IMG/VR virus record: IMGVR_UViG_3300045241_000024
Location: 1-41,194 of that record
Strand: one strand, 5' to 3'
DNA from: a virus
DNA length: 41,194 nt
Within the stretch, counting starts at the first letter, position 1; the number at the start of each line of letters is the position of its first letter. The notes under the pieces are model-generated. The model worked only from the letters and a program-made list of their open reading frames with translations. It had not been told where the DNA came from and searched no databases. The translations under genes were made by a program, and so were the position numbers. Positions 7,936-15,809 of the stretch are shown piece after piece.

Positions 7936-8337
7936 TTACGACTCCTTTGGAAAGAAAAAGCGCCCCAGTGGTTCCGTAGGAGCTTCCGGTAGCTTGCCCG
8001 TCAGGCAAGGATTTCCTGCAACGTGCAGATAATCGTCAATATACTTGACGAATGGCGTATGGACATAGCCGGGCTGCTTGCGAATCCAGTCGCAGCCATC
8101 GCAGATGTAATGCCCTTCCCGATTGTCGCATTCAAAGCATTTGGCACGATCGCGGGTACGGGCAAAGTTGCGGACCACCACATTCTTGCAGTGCGAACAG
8201 GTCATGGTATCCTGCTCGAATACCTTGCCTTCCCCGCATTGCTTCGGATCATAACCGGCCTGCAGCGCCACGTCCTCCGGCAAACCAGGGGAAGCCCGAT
8301 GATCCACCATGATATAGCCCATCTGCTTGGCCATCAC
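7936..8337 (-). CDS. Zinc-finger phage protein next to portal
   Basis: This 133-aa protein carries three CxxC pairs (MTCSHCKN, CFECDN, ICDGCDW) and a further Cys in PKQCGEGK, so it probably binds two zinc ions. The N terminus GYIMVDHRASPGLPEDVA is a conserved block that I know from small proteins beside portal genes in alphaproteobacterial phages. No function is established. The start overlaps the portal stop by four bases. A role in head assembly, or as a packaged protein, is suggested only by location. Confidence 0.75.
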   Translation of the reverse strand: MMAKQMGYIMVDHRASPGLPEDVALQAGYDPKQCGEGKVFEQDTMTCSHCKNVVVRNFARTRDRAKCFECDNREGHYICDGCDWIRKQPGYVHTPFVKYIDDYLHVAGNPCLTGKLPEAPTEPLGRFFFPKES

Positions 8338-10892
8338 TGCAATCCTACCATTTTGCCGTCAGGCCCTCTTACGATCTGACGCGCGGTCTCTCCCTTAATT
8401 ACTCCAATAGCCCTTCCATCTGGCCCCCGTTTGACTTCTACCGGGGCCCTGATGTGGTCGTGCAATCCCTTCAAATGCTCTGAAATCTTGCCAATGGCGT
8501 CCGCTACATGATTCGCCGTGTCGTTGGGAACCTTGCCATGCTTGGCCATTTCATCGTGATGCTTGGCCTTCGCCAGTTCTTGCTTGCGATCGTGCTCCTC
8601 GCGAGCGAATTGTGTTTCGCGCTCCTGCACCTCGCGATCCTCGCCGGCTTTCTTCTCCTCGGCTCCCGCTTTTATCATGGCAATGTGAATGTCCATTTCC
8701 TTCATCCGCATGTCCATCGCCTTCAGCCGGCCTTCCCACTCCATTTCCATGTGCTTACGCTGGGTCTCGAGCATGGAGTTTTGTTTTTCGGACTCCGCTT
8801 CCACCTGTTGCGCCTGCACTTCTGCTTGCGCCTTCATCATGTCGATCTGGTTTTGCTGGCCCTCAGACTGGATCTTGTGCTGTGCAAGTGCCATGTCGGC
8901 CTGGGCCTTTATTTCGTCCGGTGACGGCTTTGGCGGCTGGCCGGCCTTGGCTTTGGCATCGATTTCCGCCTTGTCAGCGAAATCCTCAATGGCGGCTTCA
9001 AGATCACGGCCGACTCGAAAGCCCCTAACAGCAAATTGCAGCATTTTAGCCGCAAGTGGAGCAAATTCCGGTATTGCCTGGCTAACTTCAGATGCGACTT
9101 GTACAAACTTAGTGACTTCAGAAACAAACTCGGTTCGCTGGGCCTTCTCTTGCTCCCGGTCGCCTTGCACCGTCGAATCGGTTTCGATGTCAATGCGGAA
9201 TCCTCGCGTTTTATCCTGTTTTAGAAGCCCGATCGCATCCATGATGAGCTGCAGCTTGCGCTGCTGCTTCATTTCAGGCGGTTCTTCGGGAGGCGGCCCT
9301 GGAGGTGGAGCGCCACCGGGCGGCTGGAACGGCACGACATTTGATCCCGCCTGACTGGCTTGAACAGGCGAGGCCATCATTCCGGGAGGCGATTGCGGCA
9401 CGTTCCCAGGTGACTGCATTGGTGGCAAGGCTGGCGGATCCATGCCCTCATCATTGAGCGCACCGGAGACCTGGATCAATGTTTCAGGACGATACTGCTC
9501 GGAGATGATTTCTCCCATGATACAGATAATATCACGGCAGAATCGCGCCACGTCATCTTGTCGCTCCTGCAAACGTGTACTTGAATTGTTAGTCTTGAGA
9601 CGCTGAGCGCCCATCGTTTCTCGCGCGTCACTGGTTCCTCGCATGATATCGGAAATGCCAGTTGTACGGTCCAGATCCGCAATAATCTGTTGTCGTACCT
9701 CGATGAGAATCTTAAGAGTTCCAGCGATGGCTTCCACCGGAACCCAATCGATCGCACCTTTCAGCCCTCCCTTTTCGGCAAACATCGCCCAGGAATCGAC
9801 CGGAATCAGATTTGGTTCTGAGGCCTCCTCAAACACCCGCTTTAGGGCCTGTGCCGATGCATCGTAAACCCCGACGATCTTACAGGATGCCGTCAGGATA
9901 TCGATTCGCTTGGAAAGGTCGTCGATCTGGTCGTATTGGTCCTGCGATTCGGCATAGTCCGGCACCGGAATCGTGGTGTCGTTGGTCATCGTCGCCGTCA
10001 AAGGGCATGGACAGGGGAAAAACCCCTCAAGCTTCAAGGGATCATCAACTTCCTTGACAACTTTATCCCAACCTTCCGCAACGAAATAGACCCTGCGCTC
10101 CGGCTTCCACCAGATTTCATAGACCACCGCCTGCATGCCGTCCTTGCCGGTGACTTGCGTTGGCGTGGTGGATGAGGATTTGAGCGGTTTTTCATCCCCG
10201 ACATTGTGGGTGAGGGGAATCTTCTTCCAGTCCTTGAAGCCAGCCTCTTTCATGTCCGATCGGGACATATAGAGCTTGCGGCCCTTGCCCTCTATTTCCG
10301 GCTCGATCCGGGCATAGGCAGGGAATGTGTAATAGTCCTGCCAATGGCAATATGTGACCTCGATGCTTTCGGCGAGGAGTTCGCGTTCTGCTCCATCATC
10401 TCGCGAATCATCGCCAGTTTCAGGTTCGCCACTCGCGTCTGTAATGTCATCATCTCCCTTTTGTGGCGGGGAGATAGACTCTCCAAAGAGAGGATTATAT
10501 CGAAGCCAGACCTGACCCCTTCCAACCAGGAGATAATCGTTTCGGGCTCGTCTGATGGCTGCGTCAAATCCTGACATCTGGACTTCATAGCGCAGGTTCC
10601 TTTCCAGGATTTGACTGGCCACCCGCCCTACCGGATCTTTGTCCAGAAAGCGCCTTTCAGCGATCGGAACTGGCACTCTCGAGTAGATTGCGGGCTTTAA
10701 TGTCTCGGTATTGGCCCAGAATAGATTTAACCGCCTAGCCACGCCGGCCGAATTGTCGTCCCGCTCATCCCGGTAATGGCGCGCGATCTTCTCCCCGCGC
10801 TTGTGCCATTTGTTCATTTCCCGGTCGCATTGCTCGATCTGGCTTTTCCACCAGACCGACATTTCCTGGTCTTTGGTGATCGGGATTGCCAT
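8334..10892 (-). CDS. Portal protein, very long, with C-terminal coiled coil
   Basis: This 852-aa protein is the dodecameric vertex through which DNA is packaged and ejected. The first ~480 residues match P22-like podoviral portals (WWKSQIEQCDREMNKWHKRG, then NLFWANTETLKPAIYSRVPV, DIMRGTSDARETMGAQRLK). A Pro/Gly/Met-rich hinge follows (about 490-560). A long Gln/Lys/Glu helix (about 640-790, QADMALAQHKIQ to REEHDRKQELAK) would form the barrel that reaches into the capsid. The length exceeds most portals (about 450-730 aa), and the extra residues are in this helix and hinge. The start shares one base with the preceding stop (TGATG). Confidence 0.88.
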   Translation of the reverse strand: MAIPITKDQEMSVWWKSQIEQCDREMNKWHKRGEKIARHYRDERDDNSAGVARRLNLFWANTETLKPAIYSRVPVPIAERRFLDKDPVGRVASQILERNLRYEVQMSGFDAAIRRARNDYLLVGRGQVWLRYNPLFGESISPPQKGDDDITDASGEPETGDDSRDDGAERELLAESIEVTYCHWQDYYTFPAYARIEPEIEGKGRKLYMSRSDMKEAGFKDWKKIPLTHNVGDEKPLKSSSTTPTQVTGKDGMQAVVYEIWWKPERRVYFVAEGWDKVVKEVDDPLKLEGFFPCPCPLTATMTNDTTIPVPDYAESQDQYDQIDDLSKRIDILTASCKIVGVYDASAQALKRVFEEASEPNLIPVDSWAMFAEKGGLKGAIDWVPVEAIAGTLKILIEVRQQIIADLDRTTGISDIMRGTSDARETMGAQRLKTNNSSTRLQERQDDVARFCRDIICIMGEIISEQYRPETLIQVSGALNDEGMDPPALPPMQSPGNVPQSPPGMMASPVQASQAGSNVVPFQPPGGAPPPGPPPEEPPEMKQQRKLQLIMDAIGLLKQDKTRGFRIDIETDSTVQGDREQEKAQRTEFVSEVTKFVQVASEVSQAIPEFAPLAAKMLQFAVRGFRVGRDLEAAIEDFADKAEIDAKAKAGQPPKPSPDEIKAQADMALAQHKIQSEGQQNQIDMMKAQAEVQAQQVEAESEKQNSMLETQRKHMEMEWEGRLKAMDMRMKEMDIHIAMIKAGAEEKKAGEDREVQERETQFAREEHDRKQELAKAKHHDEMAKHGKVPNDTANHVADAIGKISEHLKGLHDHIRAPVEVKRGPDGRAIGVIKGETARQIVRGPDGKMVGLQ

Positions 10893-12151
10893 CAGGTCCC
10901 GCCTAGCAATGCGCCAATTGTTGGATCTTGCTTCGGAGACCCAAAAACAGGCGAATTCTGTACCTGACCAAATGCCGGAGAAGCCATCGCACCGGCAAGA
11001 CCATACTTCTTCAGGATATCGATCAGCTTGTCATTGAATACGACGTAGTTTGATGAGCCTTGACCAGCGCCCCTTGATCCTTGGTCTAGATATTTGATGC
11101 CAGGGATGCCGGCTTGTTGAAGGGCTGGCACGGCTGCTGCTTTACGTCCCATGCTTTCATAAAACTTTGCACCAGATTGTGCGGCATTCCAATCTTCCCA
11201 TGCTGCGTCACGCTCCCTTGCCAGCCGATGCCACCCTTGTTCATTTCGCATCATATTGGTGACAGGATCGCGATCAGAAGTCAGAGCATCCATTTGTTCT
11301 TGAAGTATTCTGACTTTGGCGGCAGACTCCTTTGGATCGGTCGTACCTTTTAGGTTTTGATATGCTTCGCGGACATGTTGCGATTGCTCACTCAGCGGCT
11401 TATCCCAATCCAAGAAGTGCTCGGGATCGGCGTTGATGTTGACTTCGTACATTTTGCCGGGGTTTGGATCAGTCAGCGTAAACTTGTGGTCTGGATTAGT
11501 AGCAAAATCCAACGCTTGCGTTATCGTTCCGTCTTTCGGATTTCGCTGTAAGTCGCTCTGAAGATGTTCAATGGTTTTACCTAAATCTCCCCGATTTTCC
11601 TTGAAGCGAGAGGAAAAAAATCTTTCAAAGGAACGCGGGCTATCGTCAAGCATTCCTTCTCGATAGGGAGTGTTTATCTTGGTTTGGCCTGCATATTGCG
11701 TCAGTGCATCGCGATAATACTTCGCGACTGGTTCTGACTCCGCAAAATACAATCCATGCCCGTAAGCCTGCGCGCCCTCGCCCGTGCCGATCTTATCCAG
11801 CGAAAATGCATCGAAGTCATGCGGCGAACCGTGATAGGCCCGGATCGGTCCAGCACCTAGAGCCATTTCTGAGCCTCTGAGCGGCACGCCAGCAACCGCT
11901 CCCGTTCCCATTGGTAGCATGGCAGCGTTAAAGACCGGCGATGGATCATATTGACCTGTATCAGTATAGAGTTGCGCCGCACCAAACGCCTTCTTGGCGG
12001 TATCTCCAAGTCCCGCATAAAGCCCGCTAATCAAACTCGCTAAACCGGCCGGCTGCTGCGCTATCTCCCCTGGACTTCCCGTTCCAAAGGGCATCCCGGA
12101 TACGTTGGGATCGTATCCCCGATTCATCAGCATTTCAGCCATTGTGGGCAT
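10892..12151 (-). CDS. ADP-ribosyltransferase-like protein between terL and portal
   Basis: The product is 419 aa. An N-terminal Gly/Ala-rich region (1-100) precedes a segment starting PIRAYHGSPHDFDAFSLDKI (about 102-121), then GHGLYFAESEPVAKYYR (131-147). Near residue 380 comes a closing NYVVFNDKLIDILKKYG. The order H (YHGSP), Y (GLYF) and an acidic/Asn-Asp strand matches phage ART-like domains attached to large polyvalent or virion proteins. These transfer ADP-ribose from NAD to host targets, though some members have lost activity. Position in the head block suggests it may be packaged and injected. The acidic catalytic residue cannot be fixed by eye. The end overlaps the portal start by one base. 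Confidence 0.65.
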   Translation of the reverse strand: MPTMAEMLMNRGYDPNVSGMPFGTGSPGEIAQQPAGLASLISGLYAGLGDTAKKAFGAAQLYTDTGQYDPSPVFNAAMLPMGTGAVAGVPLRGSEMALGAGPIRAYHGSPHDFDAFSLDKIGTGEGAQAYGHGLYFAESEPVAKYYRDALTQYAGQTKINTPYREGMLDDSPRSFERFFSSRFKENRGDLGKTIEHLQSDLQRNPKDGTITQALDFATNPDHKFTLTDPNPGKMYEVNINADPEHFLDWDKPLSEQSQHVREAYQNLKGTTDPKESAAKVRILQEQMDALTSDRDPVTNMMRNEQGWHRLARERDAAWEDWNAAQSGAKFYESMGRKAAAVPALQQAGIPGIKYLDQGSRGAGQGSSNYVVFNDKLIDILKKYGLAGAMASPAFGQVQNSPVFGSPKQDPTIGALLGGT

Positions 12152-12179
12152 TTAGATCATGAATCCCCAGGAATTGACG
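12152..12179. repeat. 28-bp direct repeat, left copy (fragment of 145-aa gene end)
   Basis: 27 of 28 bases match 12605-12632. On the minus strand it encodes VNSWGFMI-stop, the last residues of the protein at 12605-13042 (VNSWGFLI). It is therefore a leftover gene end, not an intact gene. The rest of the gap (12180-12278) holds no supported gene. Confidence 0.85.
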
Positions 12180-12278
12180 GTGATGGCTACTGCCATTTTT
12201 CGCACTCATTCTCTAAGGATTCAGAACGCGCCAACATCCAAATAAAACTGATAAGGAACAGCAAATGCAATGTCATTA

Positions 12279-12605
12279 TCATTTGTACTTTCCGGCCCTA
12301 TCAGCCTTATATTCCTTAGAGTATTTCTTCAAAAACTCTGTATTATAAGCCCTCACCATAGCTGATGATTTAGCATAGTTTGAGTTGGCAAGTTGCCATT
12401 CTGGAGTAGCCCTAACATTTTCAGGTGTCATTCCCATCAATCCACCGCCTGATATGGCTCTCAACGCCTTACTATGGGCTTCCATTTGTTCCCAAAGTTT
12501 ATCTTTGACAGCCTTGGCTTGGCTATAATCTATGGCAGACTTGATCTGCCCTCGAAGATCGGAGCCGCTAAACCTTCCATGCTCGTCATGGTTAGGATTA
12601 CCCAT
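12279..12605 (-). CDS. 108-aa protein in an insertion-like position
   Basis: The product begins MGNPNHDEHGRFSGSDLRGQ, an NHDxxGRFS motif common at the ends of phage structural and packaged proteins. It continues as basic helix and ends in a Lys-rich tail. The start overlaps the preceding stop (TAATG). The gene is bracketed by a 28-bp duplicated gene end (12152-12179 and 12605-12632), as if it had been inserted and the target sequence duplicated. Its codon use is also more AT-rich than its neighbours to the eye. Function is unknown. Confidence 0.65.
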   Translation of the reverse strand: MGNPNHDEHGRFSGSDLRGQIKSAIDYSQAKAVKDKLWEQMEAHSKALRAISGGGLMGMTPENVRATPEWQLANSNYAKSSAMVRAYNTEFLKKYSKEYKADRAGKYK

Positions 12606-12632
12606 TAGATCAGGAATCCCCAGGAATTGACG
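12605..12632. repeat. 28-bp direct repeat, right copy
   Basis: This copy is the true 3' end of the 145-aa gene and matches 12152-12179 with one mismatch. The two copies bracket the 108-aa gene. Confidence 0.85.
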
Positions 12633-13042
12633 TTCACTGCCGTAGCCGTACCATCCGCTGTAGTCGTTACCGTGATGTTTGTATTCACCGCAGAAGCCGG
12701 AATGGACTGGTTAAAATTAACCGTCAGTGTAGAGCCGGCCGCCGAGGACAGGAGCTGATAGACCTGCGAACCACCGGCCAGGCCGGCCACCGTAATCGGC
12801 CCCACTGCAGCTGTGCCGCCGATCGCTGATACCGTGAAACCGGAGATATAGGCTGTTTTCAGGGCTGCAGACGTTAGCGTGCCAACCACCGCACCTGTCG
12901 TGCCGCTAGCATTGCCAGCAATCGCTGTAACGTTTGATGGCAGGGCGGGGTTTGAAATAACCGGAAGCGGGTTGGAGGCTGAAAGCACCGCGCCGGCCTG
13001 AATGGGCGTGACAGGATTGAGCGGATTGGTGTTGTCGGTCAT
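12605..13042 (-). CDS. 145-aa Ala/Thr/Val-rich structural protein
   Basis: This is a low-charge beta protein. Its strands include SNVTAIAGNASGTTGAVVGT, YISGFTVSAIGGTAAVGPIT and TLTVNFNQSIPASAVNTNIT, with the closing motif VNSWGFLI. The composition resembles head decoration or stabilising proteins, and it lies between the terminase and portal genes. A GGGGTG ribosome site precedes the ATG. Its gene end is duplicated at 12152. Function is inferred from composition and context. Confidence 0.65.
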   Translation of the reverse strand: MTDNTNPLNPVTPIQAGAVLSASNPLPVISNPALPSNVTAIAGNASGTTGAVVGTLTSAALKTAYISGFTVSAIGGTAAVGPITVAGLAGGSQVYQLLSSAAGSTLTVNFNQSIPASAVNTNITVTTTADGTATAVNVNSWGFLI

Positions 13043-13057
13043 TTGTCACCCCAATTG

Positions 13058-13072
13058 GTAAGCTGTGCTTAC
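13058..13072. repeat. Perfect 6-bp inverted repeat next to parS-like site
   Basis: GTAAGC-TGT-GCTTAC lies four bases from the parS-like palindrome in the 72-bp gap between terL and the 145-aa gene. It could be a small hairpin or a protein site. Confidence 0.4.
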
Positions 13073-13075
13073 GTT

Positions 13076-13091
13076 CGTTTCACGTGAAACG
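13076..13091. promoter_or_regulatory. Perfect parS-like palindrome (ParB binding site)
   Basis: CGTTTCACGTGAAACG is a perfect 16-bp palindrome whose central 14 bases, GTTTCACGTGAAAC, equal the core of the chromosomal ParB/Spo0J site parS. A further half-site, GTGAAACA, lies at 13096-13103. The site is in the terL downstream gap. The phage has no recognisable parA or parB. The match is seen; binding by host ParB is inferred. Confidence 0.7.
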
Positions 13092-13114
13092 TTTTGTGAA
13101 ACAATTTCGCATAG

Positions 13115-14602
13115 CTATACACGAACTCGCCGCGTTTGCGTAGGCTGATCCCACAAATCATCCAAAGATACTTGGTTATGCGCGCCAACTCCCAAAATCT
13201 TTCCGGGCACACGCTTCTGTATGTCCTTGATGTATGGCCGGCTCATGCAGGCGTATCGGATTTCATCCGGTGCGTGATCCTCTGATTCGGTGTCCACATC
13301 CTCCGGTTTGTCGCTATCATGTTGCAAAGCGGGAAGAGTCCGAATCGAATCCCGGCAAGTCGAGAAGAAGTAAATCATTGGTCGCTCGCCATCCCCAATA
13401 AGCCTTGCCCTAAGCTGATCCCATCCACCCATTGAACCTCGTTTGGCGGTTCGGGTGTTGTCGGCCCTGCGAAAGAATACCCTATAAGGAGGAGCAGCCA
13501 TACGCTCCGCAATGCTAGGTCCGCCTTTGTTGCTGAAGCAGTCAGGATCAAGCACCCCATATGTTATGGCCGGATTGCCCTCTAAATCCCTTGGCTCATT
13601 CATTTCCCTACTGACAATGCCGGCCGCTATGTCCTCAACCGGGATCTTCAATCCGATGTTTGGGGCACTTGCACCGTACCATTCTCGATAGCGCACAAGA
13701 GCCCCTCTAGGTAGTAAAGTCGAATTAAGTTGATAGCTGTCGCTGACAACGGCCCACCAACCGATTGAGAATGGGCTAGCAGATCCCCAATCGCCCGATC
13801 TAAATCGCAACCAGTTGTCGGGGATTTCGAAGGGGGGTATGACATGCCTAGCCTCCGAGAATTCGGGGAAGAATGCGCCTTCAATGACCGACCAATCGCC
13901 CTCTAGCCAAGCACGGACAAGCTGAGCGTTACCAACCATTTGCAGGTTAGCCACATAATCCGCGCCCAGATAAGAGTTATCAGAAAGCTTGCTAGGTATG
14001 TATATGCGACCGCGTCGGACATGTTCCTTGGTCCAGGGATTCGTAAAGGTCTCATGAACTTCCCTCCAACCTAGTGGGGCCGGATCGATATATCGTGCGC
14101 GAACCCACTGATGTCCTGGACCACCAGGATTGCCAGTAGCGCGAAACCCACAAGGAATGCCGTGGCCAGAGCGCAGCGTTGCCATGAGTTTGAAGATGGG
14201 GGAAGGATTGGGGAAAGTCCCGATTTCCTCAATATAGACGCGGGTATGAGACCGGCCCTGGTAGCCGTCTGCGTCTGAGTCGCGATCGAGATAGGCGAAC
14301 TGGAACCGGGAACCGTTGGGGAAACGCCATAGTTTCTCTTGCTCATGGAATGTTGCCCCTAATGGTCCGAAAAGCTGGCGCGATCGCTCAATTGTATCAA
14401 CGAGTTGAGTGCGTTCACGTCTAAACATAATTGCGTTCGAATGTTCACCATAGCGGTCCTGGTGGCTGATAAACTCACCGAGCATTCCATCTGTCTTGCC
14501 GCCGCCTCGAGCGCCACCGAAGAAGACTTCAAAGATCGGGCAAGCGAGTAGAGCTGTCTGTGGCCCAGGCTGCGGCTCCCAGATGATGTTTTCATTGGAC
14601 AT
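13115..14602 (-). CDS. terL: Terminase large subunit
   Basis: This 495-aa packaging motor couples ATP hydrolysis to DNA entry and cuts the concatemer. The Walker A site is GGARGGGKT (29-37). The Walker B strand is VYIEEIG (122-128) and the coupling motif is ATGNPGGPGH (about 155-164). The C-terminal RNase H-like nuclease shows its acidic residues in RSGDWG (D271), YGVLDPD (D352/D354) and a final DEIRYA helix near 450. The length is normal. The start overlaps the small HTH gene by 11 bp. The parS-like palindrome lies just after its stop. Confidence 0.95.
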   Translation of the reverse strand: MSNENIIWEPQPGPQTALLACPIFEVFFGGARGGGKTDGMLGEFISHQDRYGEHSNAIMFRRERTQLVDTIERSRQLFGPLGATFHEQEKLWRFPNGSRFQFAYLDRDSDADGYQGRSHTRVYIEEIGTFPNPSPIFKLMATLRSGHGIPCGFRATGNPGGPGHQWVRARYIDPAPLGWREVHETFTNPWTKEHVRRGRIYIPSKLSDNSYLGADYVANLQMVGNAQLVRAWLEGDWSVIEGAFFPEFSEARHVIPPFEIPDNWLRFRSGDWGSASPFSIGWWAVVSDSYQLNSTLLPRGALVRYREWYGASAPNIGLKIPVEDIAAGIVSREMNEPRDLEGNPAITYGVLDPDCFSNKGGPSIAERMAAPPYRVFFRRADNTRTAKRGSMGGWDQLRARLIGDGERPMIYFFSTCRDSIRTLPALQHDSDKPEDVDTESEDHAPDEIRYACMSRPYIKDIQKRVPGKILGVGAHNQVSLDDLWDQPTQTRRVRV

Positions 14603-14783
14603 ATCGGAACTTGGTCAATCTCATTCCCTGACGCAGCGCAAACGATCCATAAAGGGCCAATTGTCTGGCCCGATGGCTAGATACGTTTAGCCTCAATCCT
14701 ATTTCCCGATAGCTAAGGCCTTCGCAGCGAAGCAAGAAAGCATGATCTCGGCGTGCTCTAACCATGTCTTTTTTCAATGACAT
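14592..14783 (-). CDS. Small HTH protein, candidate small terminase
   Basis: The product is about 63 aa, with a helix-turn-helix much like sigma region 4 (RCEGLSYREIGLRLNVSSHR, then ARQLALYG). Directly before terL, a DNA-binding HTH is the usual place and fold of the small terminase subunit that recognises the packaging site. However, it lacks the oligomerisation domain, being shorter than known TerS proteins. The start may be ATG 14783 or ATG 14765; both overlap the previous gene. It could instead be a regulator. Confidence 0.55.
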   Translation of the reverse strand: MSLKKDMVRARRDHAFLLRCEGLSYREIGLRLNVSSHRARQLALYGSFALRQGMRLTKFRYVQ

Positions 14784-14934
14784 CAAGCATCAATTCTATG
14801 ATTTGATTAGCTTTGGCTTCCGATACCAATAATGGATTGAAACCGAACAGGTAGGTATTGGCCTCGTTGGACAGGAAGTAGTGCCGCTCTTCCTGGTTCT
14901 GATCGGACTTCCAGACTTCAATGCGGTAGTTCAT
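14758..14934 (-). CDS. 58-aa unknown protein
   Basis: The product starts MNYRIEVWKSDQNQEERHYF, a beta-hairpin-like opening, and ends in a Leu/Ile-rich helix (ANQIIELMLDVIEKRHG). The start overlaps the stop of the upstream small basic gene by ATGA. I do not recognise the family. The chain of 4-base overlaps here supports translation. Confidence 0.6.
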   Translation of the reverse strand: MNYRIEVWKSDQNQEERHYFLSNEANTYLFGFNPLLVSEAKANQIIELMLDVIEKRHG

Positions 14935-15068
14935 TTACGCTTCTTGCCGGCCTGCCGCTTCACTGAATAGGCAATGGCTACCGCTTGCTTCTGTGGCTTG
15001 CCGGCGCTGATCTCGGCTTTGATGTTGCTGGTGAAGGCCTTCTTGCTAGTGGACTTCTTGAGAGGCAT
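14931..15068 (-). CDS. 45-aa basic protein of the DUF6496-like type
   Basis: The sequence MPLKKSTSKKAFTSNIKAEI, then AGKPQKQAVAIAYSVKRQ, matches the small SKKAF-AGKPQKQAVAIAYS proteins seen in many phages and proteobacterial mobile elements. Their function is unknown, but they are conserved near packaging or head genes. The protein is highly Lys-rich, so nucleic-acid contact is possible. It overlaps the upstream gene by 23 bp and the downstream gene by 4. Confidence 0.75.
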   Translation of the reverse strand: MPLKKSTSKKAFTSNIKAEISAGKPQKQAVAIAYSVKRQAGKKRK

Positions 15069-15345
15069 CTTCAATGCTCCTGTGCTCGATCGGGACGTGC
15101 TGATTAGACCATTCTATAGTGTTGTCAATGACTTGCGGCGCTCTGATAACGTTATGCGTTAGTTCTCCCGCTATTTCAATAGCTTGAGCTGGTTGACCCC
15201 AGCCTCTATTCAGCAATGCTTGAGCGGCGGCTACCCTTGCGGCATGAGGAGCTTCTTCGCATGTCATGATCTTCGCGAGGGTGTGCAAAGCTGATTTGGT
15301 ATGAATGCGGGCAGCCGCTTTGATATCTGTTAGTGCTCTAGGCAT
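15046..15345 (-). CDS. 99-aa helical protein upstream of terminase
   Basis: The product starts MPRALTDIKAAARIHTKSAL and has a central helix pair, TCEEAPHAARVAAAQALLNR, followed by GWGQPAQ. This armadillo-like short motif (RVAAAQALLNRGWGQP) is common in phage proteins placed just before the large terminase. It is sometimes annotated as a terminase-associated or HTH-like protein. It could be the true small terminase partner. I chose the ATG at 15345; the longer start at 15375 would run deep into the previous gene. Confidence 0.65.
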   Translation of the reverse strand: MPRALTDIKAAARIHTKSALHTLAKIMTCEEAPHAARVAAAQALLNRGWGQPAQAIEIAGELTHNVIRAPQVIDNTIEWSNQHVPIEHRSIEDASQEVH

Positions 15346-15514
15346 TTTGTGGTTCCGGTTTGAGCATGGAATCAAAGCAGTAGTAGGCTTTGTCCTTGTC
15401 GTATGGGGTGTCTTTTGGCAGTTGCTTGAAGATTGATCTACCTTCTTCGCGGCGGATGAGCTGCCAGATGGTTCCTGAGTTGGTTGCGATCATGACGGAT
15501 CCGATCGGCATCAT
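15338..15514 (-). CDS. 58-aa unknown protein
   Basis: It begins MMPIGSVMIATNSGTIWQLI and has a basic middle (RREEGRSIFKQLP) and a Lys/Tyr-rich end. The start overlaps the 25-aa membrane peptide stop by ATGA. Its form, a small beta domain with Trp, resembles short phage proteins of unknown role. No family is assigned. Confidence 0.55.
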   Translation of the reverse strand: MMPIGSVMIATNSGTIWQLIRREEGRSIFKQLPKDTPYDKDKAYYCFDSMLKPEPQNA

Positions 15515-15588
15515 TGGAACAGGCTCGCGGTTCCCAGGATACCCCACATCAAGGTAAATCCAATTGCGAAGGCGGTGAGCTGTCTCAT
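15511..15588 (-). CDS. 25-aa membrane microprotein
   Basis: The peptide MRQLTAFAIGFTLMWGILGT ends ASLFQ. It is one transmembrane helix after a short basic start. ATGA overlaps join it to both neighbours (start in the stop of 15585, stop in the start at 15514). The double coupling is the main reason to believe it is translated. Confidence 0.45.
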   Translation of the reverse strand: MRQLTAFAIGFTLMWGILGTASLFQ

Positions 15589-15809
15589 TTCAGGGCCTCA
15601 TCGATCATGATTTGCCAGATTGGTACTGGATAACCATCATGAAACATTTCATATGCCGCCCGTTTCATTTCCTCGGTCGGTTCCCGCATGGCCTCAATGG
15701 CGGCGCGAGCTACAATTTCAAAAGCCTGGTCGCTAGTTTTGAAATTCTTCCCCGTACTTGCCATCGCATCTTTAACCCCGGCTATTACGCGCTCCACCAT
15801 CTCGCTCAT
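15585..15809 (-). CDS. 74-aa conserved small phage protein
   Basis: The product MSEMVERVIAGVKDAMASTG is followed by FEIVARAAIEAMREPTEEMK. This MSEMVERVA...AIEAMREPT pattern is widespread in short phage proteins that have no known function. It is helical and acidic. The start at 15809 overlaps the previous stop by ATGA, which favours it over the ATG at 15821. Confidence 0.65.
   Translation of the reverse strand: MSEMVERVIAGVKDAMASTGKNFKTSDQAFEIVARAAIEAMREPTEEMKRAAYEMFHDGYPVPIWQIMIDEALK

Noticed and set aside
8689-9354. 221-aa plus-strand ORF
   Set aside because: Reverse-frame shadow of the portal coiled-coil region; low-complexity Ser/Ala/Phe composition and no ribosome site.
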